Of a stretch of DNA of 33,498 nucleotides, positions 16,545-24,632 are shown piece by piece. The position numbers and the translations under genes are program-made. Location of the stretch: assembly GCA_005772765.1 (NCBI GenBank), contig SXIR01000139.1, forward strand, positions 1 to 33,498. Reading direction: 5' to 3'. The stretch comes from Actinomycetota bacterium (GTDB lineage: Bacteria > Actinomycetota > Acidimicrobiia > IMCC26256 > PALSA-610). The notes beneath the pieces were generated by a model. It was not told the DNA's origin. It searched no databases and saw only the letters and a program-made list of their open reading frames with translations. Position 1 is the first letter of the stretch. The number at the start of each line of letters is the position of its first letter.

Positions 16545-17960
16545 ATGGGTACCGAACGACGTACCACTCGCAGGGTGCTTGCCGGGCTCGCTGCGGCCGC
16601 GTTGGTGTTCGCAGCGTGTGCGGAGGAAGACGAACCCGAAGGCGCACCGACGACGGCCGACGACGGTGGTACGACGGTCGCGCCGACCGACACGACCATC
16701 GGCGAGTTGACCGACAGCTTCCGCGGCGTCACCGCCGATTCGATCAAACTCGGTTTCGCGGTCGTCGACTACGAGTGCATCGCGCCGTTCATCGATTACA
16801 ACCACGGTGATCAAGACGCGGCGATCGATGCCGCAGTCGAGTACATCAACGACAACGGCGGAGTGCTCGGTCGTTCGATCGAACCGGTGAAGCGGGTCTA
16901 TTGCCCGATCGACCCGACCGCACCGAACGGAGCACAGGCGGCCTGCGCCGGATTCACCGACGACGACGAGGTCTTCGCGGTGCTTGGTGTCTTCATCGAC
17001 TTCAGTGGCGAGGCGCAACTGTGTCTCACCCGCGACAAGGACACGATCCACATCGGCCACGAGCTCGAGCAGCGGTGGATCGACGAATCGCCGCCGGGGC
17101 TCATGCTCACGCCCGATATCACCGCCGAGAAACGCATCGACGTGTTGCTCAACCTCCTCGACCAAGAGGGCACCCTCGCAGGCAAGACGGTTGCGGTGAT
17201 CACCGATCAAGACACCGAGGCGCGGGCGAACGCCGCGGTGGAACGGTTCGAAGACAATGGTCTCGACACTGGTTCGACCGCAGTGTTGAACATCGTCGAC
17301 GAGGACACCGCACAGGCACAGACGCAGCTCGACAGCTTCATCGAGCGTTGGAAGAGCGAAGATGTCAGCGCGCTGCTGCTCGCCGGTGGGCGAGTGGGTG
17401 CCGAGCAGTTCGTGACGAAGATCAAAGCTGCGTTCCCCGACATGTTGTTGATCTTCGACATGCCGTCGGCAGCGTTGGGGGAGGGCCAGGGTGCCAAGGA
17501 GGCCGGCATCGACCCCAACCCGTACCAGGGAGCCTTGACGGCCGAAGGGCTCACGGCACAAGAGCGCTGGGAGAACAAGAACGCCTCACTCGAACAGTGC
17601 GTCCAGGTCTATGAGGACGCAACGGGTGAGACCGTGCTTGCACCCAACGACGTCGAGGTCGTCGACGAGCACCAAGTCCAGCAATACGTCGCGGTGGCTG
17701 ATTTCTGCGGAGAGCTGATGATGTTCGAGCAGATCGCCGAGAAGGCGGGCGCCGACCTCACGAACGATTCGTGGACCGCGGCGGCCAACGGGTTCGGTGT
17801 AATCGACCTGCCGACAACCGACTCGGCCACGATCTGTGAAGGCAAGTACGCCGCCGACGACGCGTTCCGAATCGTCGAGTTCGACGAGGACGCGAGCGAC
17901 GTCGGTGACTGGGCTGCCGTGACCGAGATCGCCGACGCCAGCGGCGGATTCTGCGGCTGA
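16545..17960 (+). CDS. Branched-chain amino acid-type ABC transporter substrate-binding lipoprotein
   Basis: ATG 16545 lies 6 nt after AGGGGGG (16532-16538), better placed than in-frame ATG 16539. The 471-residue product has a short signal peptide (RR at 5-6 and 9-10, hydrophobic 11-23) and lipobox LVFAAC with lipidated C25. An acidic/Thr-rich linker follows (26-60). The Leu/Ile/Val-binding fold covers SIKLGFAVVDYECIAPFIDY, AVEYINDNGGVLGRSIEPV (helix and strand typical of periplasmic-binding type I) and KTVAVITDQD. Several Cys residues (YECIAPF, YCPID, QAACAG, ADFCGE, ATICEG, GGFCG) could form disulfides outside the cell. It would deliver ligand to the LivH-LivM-LivG and MFS-LivF proteins encoded convergently; the shared operator supports this. 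The ligand is unknown: this family binds amino acids, amides, aromatic or short-chain acids. Confidence 0.85.
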   Translation: MGTERRTTRRVLAGLAAAALVFAACAEEDEPEGAPTTADDGGTTVAPTDTTIGELTDSFRGVTADSIKLGFAVVDYECIAPFIDYNHGDQDAAIDAAVEYINDNGGVLGRSIEPVKRVYCPIDPTAPNGAQAACAGFTDDDEVFAVLGVFIDFSGEAQLCLTRDKDTIHIGHELEQRWIDESPPGLMLTPDITAEKRIDVLLNLLDQEGTLAGKTVAVITDQDTEARANAAVERFEDNGLDTGSTAVLNIVDEDTAQAQTQLDSFIERWKSEDVSALLLAGGRVGAEQFVTKIKAAFPDMLLIFDMPSAALGEGQGAKEAGIDPNPYQGALTAEGLTAQERWENKNASLEQCVQVYEDATGETVLAPNDVEVVDEHQVQQYVAVADFCGELMMFEQIAEKAGADLTNDSWTAAANGFGVIDLPTTDSATICEGKYAADDAFRIVEFDEDASDVGDWAAVTEIADASGGFCG

Positions 17961-17990
17961 GGCCTGACACGTTGCATCAGTGATTGCGAT

Positions 17991-18016
17991 CGGCCCCGGG
18001 CCTCGGCCCGGGGCCG
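17991..18016. terminator. Strong bidirectional hairpin terminator
   Basis: CGGCCCCGGGC (17991-18001) and GCCCGGGGCCG (18006-18016) form a perfect 11-bp stem with a CTCG loop, midway between convergent stop codons at 17960 and 18042. Only a short TTGT follows. Position and stability suit termination from both sides. Confidence 0.75.
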
Positions 18017-18041
18017 TTGTGCGTCCGCGGGGAATCGTCGA

Positions 18042-20882
18042 TCAGCCGCCGCTGTCGCTTCGGTCGATCGCCCGCCGGTCGGTGCCCAGATAGCTCGCGA
18101 CGACCAGCGGATTGTTACGGATCTCGGCCGCCGTGCCCTGCGCGATGATGCGACCGGACTCGAGGCAGTAGACGCGATCAGAGATCGACAAGATCATCGG
18201 CATGTCGTGTTCGACGATGATCAACGTCGCGTCGAGTTCGGCGCGCAGGTTGACGATCAGCGGGCCGAACGCCTCGGCTTCGCGTTGGGCGACGCCTGCC
18301 GTCGGCTCGTCGAGGCAGATGACCTTCGGACCGACCGCCAGCACCGAGGCGAGCTCGACGATGCGACGCGTGCCGGTCGACAACTCGGAGATGTGACGTT
18401 CGGCGTAACGCCCCAGGCCGAGAAAGGCGATGAGGTCATCGGCGTCGTTGGCACGCGTTCGTGCGACCTTCGTCGTCGGCGGAAGCATGAGCAGGGTTCC
18501 CCAGAAACTGGTGCGATGCCTCGCCTCGAGCGCGAGTTGGACCGTGTCGCGGACGGTGAGCTCGGGGTACAAGGTCGCGGCCTGGAACGTGCGTCCGAGC
18601 CCGAGCCGAGCGCGCCGATGCGCGGCCGCTGCGCTGATGTCGTGGCCGAGCATTTCGACGGTTCCGGTCGCAGCAACGAACCCGCCGATCGCGTTGAGCA
18701 ACGTCGACTTGCCTGCGCCATTGGTACCGATGAGCCCAACGACCTCGCCGGGGCGGGCGACGAACTCGACGTCATCGACGGCAACATTGCCATCGAAGCG
18801 AACTGTGAGCGCCTTCGTTCGCAACGCCGAACCGTCAGCGTTCAACGAGTTCGCCGCGCGGTCGACGACGCGAAGGGCCGCCGGTGCAACGTTCGACGGC
18901 TTGATTGATTCCGCAGGCAGGCGGCGTTCGTACCAACGGAGCAGCGCGTCTCTCGCAGCGATGCCGACCTGGTGGAAACCGCCCGGGAGATAGAGCACAA
19001 CGAGCAGGAGCCCGATTCCGGACACGAGGAGCGGAACCGTGTCGTTGTCGGGGAACAGCGTCGGCAGCCCAAAGATCCACAAGGTGCCGGTCACAGCGCC
19101 GGATACGCTTCCGAGCCCTCCGATGACCACCGCCGAGACGAGTTGAATCGAATCGGTGACGCGGAAGTAGCGCGAGGTCGCGTTGAAGGTGGATCCTGCG
19201 CCACCGAGAAGTCCGCCGCCGAGTCCGGAGATGAAACCGCCGATTGCGAACGCCGTCAACTTCGCCCGCAGCGGCGACAACGTCATCGACGCCGCGGCGT
19301 GTTCGTTTTCGCGAACGCCGATGATGATGCGACCCACACCCGAGTTGCGAAGGCGTGCGACGACGACGAGTACGACGATGAGCACCGCGAGGACGAGGTA
19401 GTAGTACGCCCGGTTCTTATGGGTGAACTCGAACGGACCGAGATCGATCCGGGGAATGCGAACGGTCGAACGCCCGCCCGTGAAGAACGGCCGCTGGAAC
19501 AGGTACGTCTGGGCGGCGACCCCGAAGCTCAGCGTCGAGACCGCGAGCAGGAGCCCGCGCACCCGCAACGCGCTGAGTCCGACGAGAACGGCAATCAGCG
19601 TGGCAAACACCGCACCGATCACGATCGTTCCGGGCCATTGCAGCGGGACGAGACCGCCGTCGACCAGACGCGTGTTGCCGACACCGATGTCGACTCGCAA
19701 CCCGCGCCCGAGGGTGGCCGCCGTCAACGCGCCGATGCCGGCGAAGGCCATCTGGCTCAACGACAGCTGTCCGGCCCATCCGGTGAGGACCGTCACCGAC
19801 ACGGCACAGATCGCGAACGCCAGAATCGCGGCCCACGTCAGGTGGCGCGCACTCAGATCGCTGGCGACAGGACCGACCATTGCGAGAACGACGAACAGCA
19901 GCCCAGGAAGCCACGGGAGCAACCGGACCCACCAGATCGTTCGGAGCCGCACCGGTATGTCGGTGAAGCGCGTCGCGTGCTGGAAGGCTTCCCCGCCGGA
20001 TTCGGCCGACCGACTCTGTTGGGCGACGAGACCGAGCACGGCGATGAAGATGATGAACTGCACGAGTCCGGTTTCGCTCGTGTAGTTGAAGGTCAGAACC
20101 TGGTCGACGACTCCGATGACGATCGCGCCCAGGACCGCTCGCGGAAATGAACGCATCGATCCGATCAGGGCCGCAGCCAATCCGCGGGCGAGCGTCGCGG
20201 CGCCCAAGAACTGCAGCTGGTTCGACTTGTCGATCGAGGCGTTGAGCGTGACCGCAATCGCCGACACGCCGCCAGCCATCGCCCACACCGCAGGCTGTAC
20301 CCACTTCGGGTTGACGCCGGTGAGGCGGGCGAGGTCGCGGTTCGTCGCCGCCGCCCGCACCGCGACGCCGAAGGTCGTGGCGCCCAATGCCCACCACAAC
20401 AACGCCATCACGGTGGGCGCAACGATGAGCACGAGGAGTTGCGCGCCCGAAACGGACGCCCCGGCAAACTCCCAATCGACGCTGGGAAACGGGGTCGGAT
20501 AATTGCCTTGCAAGCTTCCGGTGCGGTACTCCGGGAGGCTGATCGCTGCCAAGATCGCAAGTTGGCCGATGCCGATTGTCGCCACGAGCGAGGTGACCCT
20601 CGGCCGATCCGCGAGGCGTCGGATGATCAGCTCGCTGGCACCACCGGCCATTGCGCCGACCAGCACGATGCACACGAATGCGATCCAGTACGGCCAACCA
20701 CGCGTTCCCGCGGTGATCGCCAACAACGCCGCGCAGGGCACGCCGAGATCGCCGACCGCGAAGTTGATGACCCGACTCGATCGGTAGACGAGGATGATGC
20801 TCATTGCGATCAGGGCGATGACGAGCCCGCGGACCAACCCGAGGAACAGCAGGTTCGATGTGAAGAGTTCGAGCGCGAGCAT
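18042..20882 (-). CDS. LivH-LivM-LivG fusion: ABC transporter permease/permease/ATPase in one chain
   Basis: The 946-residue protein joins three normally separate Liv subunits. LivH-like permease covers about 1-290 (LVYRSSRVINFAVGDLG at 31-47). LivM-like permease covers about 320-640 (LTGWAGQLSLSQMAFAGIGA at 366-385; GLGSVSGAVTGTL at 589-601). LivG-like ATPase covers about 688-946, with Walker A GTNGAGKST 719-727, signature LSTGT 834-838 (instead of LSGGQ), Walker B VICLDEP 854-860, D-loop VAQRE and switch H892. Fusing both permeases with one ATPase fixes a 1:1:1 stoichiometry; the second ATPase would be the LivF domain of the upstream gene. Its ATG shares one base with that gene's stop (TGATG), so the two are coupled. 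It is probably an importer for an amino acid-like ligand. Confidence 0.9.
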   Translation of the reverse strand: MLALELFTSNLLFLGLVRGLVIALIAMSIILVYRSSRVINFAVGDLGVPCAALLAITAGTRGWPYWIAFVCIVLVGAMAGGASELIIRRLADRPRVTSLVATIGIGQLAILAAISLPEYRTGSLQGNYPTPFPSVDWEFAGASVSGAQLLVLIVAPTVMALLWWALGATTFGVAVRAAATNRDLARLTGVNPKWVQPAVWAMAGGVSAIAVTLNASIDKSNQLQFLGAATLARGLAAALIGSMRSFPRAVLGAIVIGVVDQVLTFNYTSETGLVQFIIFIAVLGLVAQQSRSAESGGEAFQHATRFTDIPVRLRTIWWVRLLPWLPGLLFVVLAMVGPVASDLSARHLTWAAILAFAICAVSVTVLTGWAGQLSLSQMAFAGIGALTAATLGRGLRVDIGVGNTRLVDGGLVPLQWPGTIVIGAVFATLIAVLVGLSALRVRGLLLAVSTLSFGVAAQTYLFQRPFFTGGRSTVRIPRIDLGPFEFTHKNRAYYYLVLAVLIVVLVVVARLRNSGVGRIIIGVRENEHAAASMTLSPLRAKLTAFAIGGFISGLGGGLLGGAGSTFNATSRYFRVTDSIQLVSAVVIGGLGSVSGAVTGTLWIFGLPTLFPDNDTVPLLVSGIGLLLVVLYLPGGFHQVGIAARDALLRWYERRLPAESIKPSNVAPAALRVVDRAANSLNADGSALRTKALTVRFDGNVAVDDVEFVARPGEVVGLIGTNGAGKSTLLNAIGGFVAATGTVEMLGHDISAAAAHRRARLGLGRTFQAATLYPELTVRDTVQLALEARHRTSFWGTLLMLPPTTKVARTRANDADDLIAFLGLGRYAERHISELSTGTRRIVELASVLAVGPKVICLDEPTAGVAQREAEAFGPLIVNLRAELDATLIIVEHDMPMILSISDRVYCLESGRIIAQGTAAEIRNNPLVVASYLGTDRRAIDRSDSGG

Positions 20883-23116
20883 CAGCCGCCCTCGGTTCCG
20901 AAGAAGACTGCCCGCGCCAAGTCGTCTCGGTTGGCGAGTTCACTCGCTGCCCCCTCGAACCGAATCGCACCCTTTTCGAGGAAGATGGCACGATCGGCGA
21001 TCGCCAGGGCGACGTTCAGCGACTGTTCGACGATGATCATCGTCTGGCCGCGTTGCTTCAGTGTGTCGACGACTTCGAGCAGGCGCTCGACGACAACCGG
21101 TGCAAGGCCGAGGCTCAGTTCGTCGATGAGCAGGATCTCGGGTTCGTGGATCAGGACTCGAGCGAGCGCGAGCATTTGTTGTTGGCCACCGCTCATGCTG
21201 CCGGCGGCCTGGGCGGCTCGTTCGCGCAGCTCGGGAAAGATCTCGAAGACCGCGTCGATGCGGTGGCGCTGCTCGACGCGGTCCTTCGACGCCAACCGTG
21301 CGCTCACCTCGAGGTTCGTCCGCACCGACATGCTCGGAAACACACCCTTGCCGCCGGGCAGCTGCATGATGCCGAGTCGCGCTCGCGTCTCGGGCGCGAC
21401 GTAGGTGAACGTCTGGCCGTTGAGGCGCACGACACCGCGCTCAGGAATCGCGAGCCCGCTGATGACGCGCAGGATCGTGCTCTTCCCTGCACCGTTCGTA
21501 CCGAGCAGCGCCAACGTCTCGCCCCGTCGGACTTCGAAGTTGACGTCGAAGAGCACCTGCACGTGCCCGTAGGAAAAGTCGACGTTCGCGAGTTGCATGA
21601 CAGGGAGTTCGGCGTCGATTGCCTCACGACGGTCGCGCTCGTCGAGCTCCTCGCGCAGTTCCTGCACGACGAGCGACAAGTCGTTGCGAATGAACCGAGC
21701 GCCGTTGACGAGCATCGCGCCCCCGACGAGGCTGGTCGGGATGCTGAGCAACATGATCGTTGCGCGCTCGCCCCAAGCATCGACGAAGAAGCCCGACATG
21801 ATTCCACCGAGGAACCCGCCGACGAAGAAGATCCACATGGTGCTGTAGGCAGTTCCCATCCCGCGTATGCGATACGGCACGACGGCTTGGAGTACCGGGC
21901 CGACCATCGCGAACGCGGTCGTCGTGAGCACGGCTTGCGGTATGCCGAACGCGACGAACGCCACTTTGTTCTCGACGGTGAACTGCAACGGCGCGAGCAA
22001 CGCCGAGGGAAGGATGATGAAACCAACCGATCGGAGCGCCTTGGCAGGATCGCGCCGATACAAGCGATCGAAGTAGCGGCCCATGAAGGGGAGCGCCGGG
22101 AGGGCGAGCACGCCGATGAGGCTGCCGACGATGCCGCGCTCGAGTGGACCGTCCATGCCGAGTTGTTCTTCCATGTAGAAGTTCTGGATGCTCGGTACCG
22201 AGAACAAGCCGAAGCCGAGCGCACAGAACGCGACGAGGACCGAGCGGATCGTGCGGATACGCCGGAGTCGTTCGAAACTCGCCTCCATCGAGATGGGGAC
22301 CGGCTCGGCGTCTTCGATCACCTCGCCGAGCACGTCGAGTTTCTCGTATTGGCCGCGCGGCGGTTCGCGCAGGGTGAAGGCCGCGATGCCGACGACGGCG
22401 ACTGGGATGCCGAGTAGATACCAAGACCATCGCCAGCCTTCGGTGCCGCCCGCGATCTCGGCGATCCCCGCAACGAGGACAGGAGCCGCGAGCGCGAACC
22501 CGTGACCGATCGCGTTGTTCATCGCGCTCAAGCGTGCGCGGACACCGATTGGATACTGATCGGCCATGAGCGATCCGTGAACGGGGATCGTGTTGGCCTT
22601 CGCGATGCCGGTGAAGAAGCGAGTCCAGAACAGCATGAACGCGTTGAGTGCGACGCCACTCATGAAGACGAAGCCCCCGAACAACAGGCTCGAGACACCG
22701 ACAATGGGCACGCGACGGATGCGATCGGCCAGCCAACCCATCGGTACCGCGCCGAGTACGAAGAATGCGCTGGATGCGCTGGCAATGAAGACGAGCGCGC
22801 CCTTGCTGACGCCGAAGGTGTCGCGGATTTCGGGGGCGAGCACGCTGAGTGCAGCACCCTCGAGCTCATCGAGGCTGTTGAGCAGCGTGAGGACGATGAA
22901 CGTTGCGGCGCCGCCACGAGCGAACCCCTCGCGTAACGTCACTGGTTCGCTGTTGACTCCCGGGAGCATCTCGTCGGGGAACAACACGTCGTCGCGCTCG
23001 GCACGTGCGGCGTGACGGGCTTCGTCGTCGGCAAGCACTCCCGCGGCGATCGTGGCGACGTTGACCGCGATCGAGTTGCGTTCGGTCTCGTCGCTCGCGT
23101 CACGCGCGTCGCTCAC
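20882..23116 (-). CDS. MFS transporter fused to a LivF-type ABC ATPase
   Basis: GTG 23116, preceded by GGGGGG six bases upstream on the coding strand, opens a 744-residue protein. Residues 1-65 are hydrophilic. About 68-475 form a 12-TM major facilitator fold with loop motif GWLADRIRRVPIVG (127-140) and a second-half repeat near 297-470. A helical linker spans about 476-503. Residues 506-740 are a complete LivF-like ATPase: Walker A GTNGAGKST 539-547, signature MSGGQ 641-645, Walker B ILLIDE 661-666, DELSLGLAP and switch H replaced by Q698 in IVEQSLNVA, as in LivF. MFS carriers are normally driven by ion gradients, so an attached ABC ATPase is unusual. The domain probably pairs with LivG of the next gene. 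The frame is uninterrupted, and there is no sign that two genes were joined by an error. Confidence 0.88.
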   Translation of the reverse strand: MSDARDASDETERNSIAVNVATIAAGVLADDEARHAARAERDDVLFPDEMLPGVNSEPVTLREGFARGGAATFIVLTLLNSLDELEGAALSVLAPEIRDTFGVSKGALVFIASASSAFFVLGAVPMGWLADRIRRVPIVGVSSLLFGGFVFMSGVALNAFMLFWTRFFTGIAKANTIPVHGSLMADQYPIGVRARLSAMNNAIGHGFALAAPVLVAGIAEIAGGTEGWRWSWYLLGIPVAVVGIAAFTLREPPRGQYEKLDVLGEVIEDAEPVPISMEASFERLRRIRTIRSVLVAFCALGFGLFSVPSIQNFYMEEQLGMDGPLERGIVGSLIGVLALPALPFMGRYFDRLYRRDPAKALRSVGFIILPSALLAPLQFTVENKVAFVAFGIPQAVLTTTAFAMVGPVLQAVVPYRIRGMGTAYSTMWIFFVGGFLGGIMSGFFVDAWGERATIMLLSIPTSLVGGAMLVNGARFIRNDLSLVVQELREELDERDRREAIDAELPVMQLANVDFSYGHVQVLFDVNFEVRRGETLALLGTNGAGKSTILRVISGLAIPERGVVRLNGQTFTYVAPETRARLGIMQLPGGKGVFPSMSVRTNLEVSARLASKDRVEQRHRIDAVFEIFPELRERAAQAAGSMSGGQQQMLALARVLIHEPEILLIDELSLGLAPVVVERLLEVVDTLKQRGQTMIIVEQSLNVALAIADRAIFLEKGAIRFEGAASELANRDDLARAVFFGTEGG

Positions 23117-23173
23117 TCGTATCCCCCCGGGTGTGCCGAGTCGATCTCGATCGACGGGCGGAGCAGAACGATC

Positions 23174-23191
23174 CCTGACACGCGTGTCAGG
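23174..23191. promoter_or_regulatory. Operator-like palindrome in the divergent mfs-livF / O-methyltransferase promoter
   Basis: CCTGACACGCGTGTCAGG (23174-23191) is a perfect 18-bp palindrome with the same half-sites and N6 spacing as the site at 16478-16495. It lies 58 bp before GTG 23116 on one side and 29 bp before ATG 23221 on the other. On the plus strand it covers the -35 position for TACGGT (23208-23213). Repression of both directions by a dimeric regulator is inferred. Confidence 0.65.
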
Positions 23192-23220
23192 TGAGATCGA
23201 GGAGCGCTACGGTGCGCGCG

Positions 23221-23901
23221 ATGACCGACCCGAAATCGTTCTTCCTCGGCGCTGAGATCGCCGATTACCTCGTTGCGCACGGCACGCCGCCCGACGCGGT
23301 ACAAGCCGGGTTGATCAACGAGACCGCAGCGCTCGGAGGGATCTCCATGATGCAGATCTCACCCGAGCAAGGCGCGTTCATGACGCTGCTGACTCGGGTC
23401 CTCGGGGTCGAGTTCGCGGTCGAGGTCGGTACGTTCACGGGGTACTCGGCGCTGTGCATCGCGCGAGGGCTTGCGCCCGGCGGGCGGTTGATGTGCTGCG
23501 ACGTGAGCGACGAGTGGACCCGGATCGGTCGGCCGCATTGGGAAGCCGCCGGAGTCGCGGACCGTATCGACCTGCGGATCGCGCCTGCGATCGACACGCT
23601 GCGCGCGCTGCCGGAGACGCCCACGATCGATCTCGCGTTCATCGATGCCGACAAACCGAACTACGCCGCGTACTACGAGGAGATCCTGCCCCGGTTGTCG
23701 CCGCGGGGCGTGATCCTGGTGGACAACGTGTTGTGGTCGGGCGCCGTGGTAGATGCGGCAGCGAACGATGACAACACCGTGGCGATCCGTGCGTTCAACG
23801 ACAAGGTGGCCGCCGACTCCCGTGTGATGGCGGTGATGATCCCCCTCGGCGACGGCCTCACCCTCATCACCCCCGCGCCCACCGATTCCGTTGGGTTCTG
23901 A
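23221..23901 (+). CDS. Class I SAM-dependent O-methyltransferase, caffeoyl-CoA type
   Basis: From ATG 23221 the product has 226 residues. SAM-binding EVGTFTGYSAL lies at 68-78, with acidic CCDVSDEW at 92-99. Metal-binding FIDADKPNY (D142, D144) and VDNVLWSG (D168, N169) are the divalent-cation ligands of the cation-dependent methyltransferase-3 family. Such enzymes methylate catechol-type hydroxyls of small molecules. The start is uncertain: TACGGT 23208-23213 would give a leaderless message at ATG 23221, whereas AGGAG 23200-23204 would suit in-frame GTG 23212 (three residues longer). It diverges from the transporter operon across the shared operator, which hints that its substrate may be related to the transported compound. 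Its TGA lies inside the first 48-bp repeat. Confidence 0.88.
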   Translation: MTDPKSFFLGAEIADYLVAHGTPPDAVQAGLINETAALGGISMMQISPEQGAFMTLLTRVLGVEFAVEVGTFTGYSALCIARGLAPGGRLMCCDVSDEWTRIGRPHWEAAGVADRIDLRIAPAIDTLRALPETPTIDLAFIDADKPNYAAYYEEILPRLSPRGVILVDNVLWSGAVVDAAANDDNTVAIRAFNDKVAADSRVMAVMIPLGDGLTLITPAPTDSVGF

Positions 23902-23943
23902 CCCGATTGGGTGACGGTAAGCGTCACGAAAACGGGTCAGAAG
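23896..23943. repeat. 48-bp palindromic repeat, copy A
   Basis: This copy starts TTCTGACCCG and ends CGGGTCAGAA plus G. It folds symmetrically: 10-bp outer stem, 5x5 internal loop (ATTGG/GAAAA), 6-bp inner stem GTGACG/CGTCAC and 5-nt loop GTAAG. It contains the O-methyltransferase stop codon and lies between convergent genes, so it could also terminate both. The other copies begin at 25683, 25756 and 27054. Confidence 0.75.
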
Positions 23944-23975
23944 TCGGAAATAGGCCGAGTGTCGCTGGTGAACCG

Positions 23976-24632
23976 TTACATTCCGCGCATGAGTTTGTAG
24001 ATCGGCGCCATCTTCTTCTTGGTCGACTCGGGGAGCGGAACGAGGTCGCCGAGAAGGCGAGCACCCCACACGATCTGCGCGGTCCGTTCGACGAGTTGCG
24101 CGAGCTTCAAGCAATCGGCCGGATCCTTGCCGACCGTCAACAGCCCGTGGTTCGCCATCAGCACCGCGGCGCGATCGCCGACCCATTCGCTGACCTCATC
24201 GCCAAGCTCCCGGCTACCGGTCATCTTGTAGGTCGCGACCGGTACGTCACCGCCGATGTACACGTCGACCTCCTCGATCACGCACGGGATCGGCTGGTGT
24301 GTGATCGCGAACATCGTGGCGAACATCGCGTGACAGTGCATGACGGCGTGGATGTCGTCGTGCTTGCGCAGGCACGAGAGGTGGAGATCCTTTTCGGTCG
24401 TCGGGCTGCGTTCGCCGGCGAGCACGTTGCCGTCGATGTCCGTGACGACGAGATCGTCGATCGTCATCGTTTCGTAGGGCAACGAACTCGGTGTCAACAC
24501 GACGTTGCCGTCGGGGAGTCGGGCGCTCAGGTTCCCCGCCGTGCCCTCGACCAAACCGTCGCTGATCATTGCCTTCGCAGTGGCGAGGAGTTGCGCCTTG
24601 ATCTCGTCCGCAGTCATCGTCATCGTGGTCAC
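23976..24632 (-). CDS. Class II aldolase/adducin family protein
   Basis: GTG 24632 overlaps the dehydrogenase stop (GTGA) and is preceded by GGAGG at 24644-24640 with 7-nt spacing, so it is preferred over the internal ATG codons at 24623 and 24617. The product has 218 residues. SDGLVEGTAGNLSARLPDGNVVLTPSSLPYETM near the N-terminus binds the substrate phosphate or carboxylate in the family. PTTEKDLHL, HCHAMFAT (two zinc His) and MANHGLLTVG (third His) supply the acidic catalytic residue and the zinc site. Class II aldolases of this fold cleave sugar phosphates such as fuculose-1-phosphate or decarboxylate/epimerise related compounds; the exact substrate is unknown. Pairing with a hydroxyacid dehydrogenase implies one short catabolic pathway. 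Confidence 0.85.
   Translation of the reverse strand: MTTMTMTADEIKAQLLATAKAMISDGLVEGTAGNLSARLPDGNVVLTPSSLPYETMTIDDLVVTDIDGNVLAGERSPTTEKDLHLSCLRKHDDIHAVMHCHAMFATMFAITHQPIPCVIEEVDVYIGGDVPVATYKMTGSRELGDEVSEWVGDRAAVLMANHGLLTVGKDPADCLKLAQLVERTAQIVWGARLLGDLVPLPESTKKKMAPIYKLMRGM

Noticed and set aside
17963-17980. Third CCTGAC-type operator after the binding-protein stop
   Set aside because: Only the left half-site CCTGAC matches; the right half is CATCAG and out of register, and it lies at a gene end.
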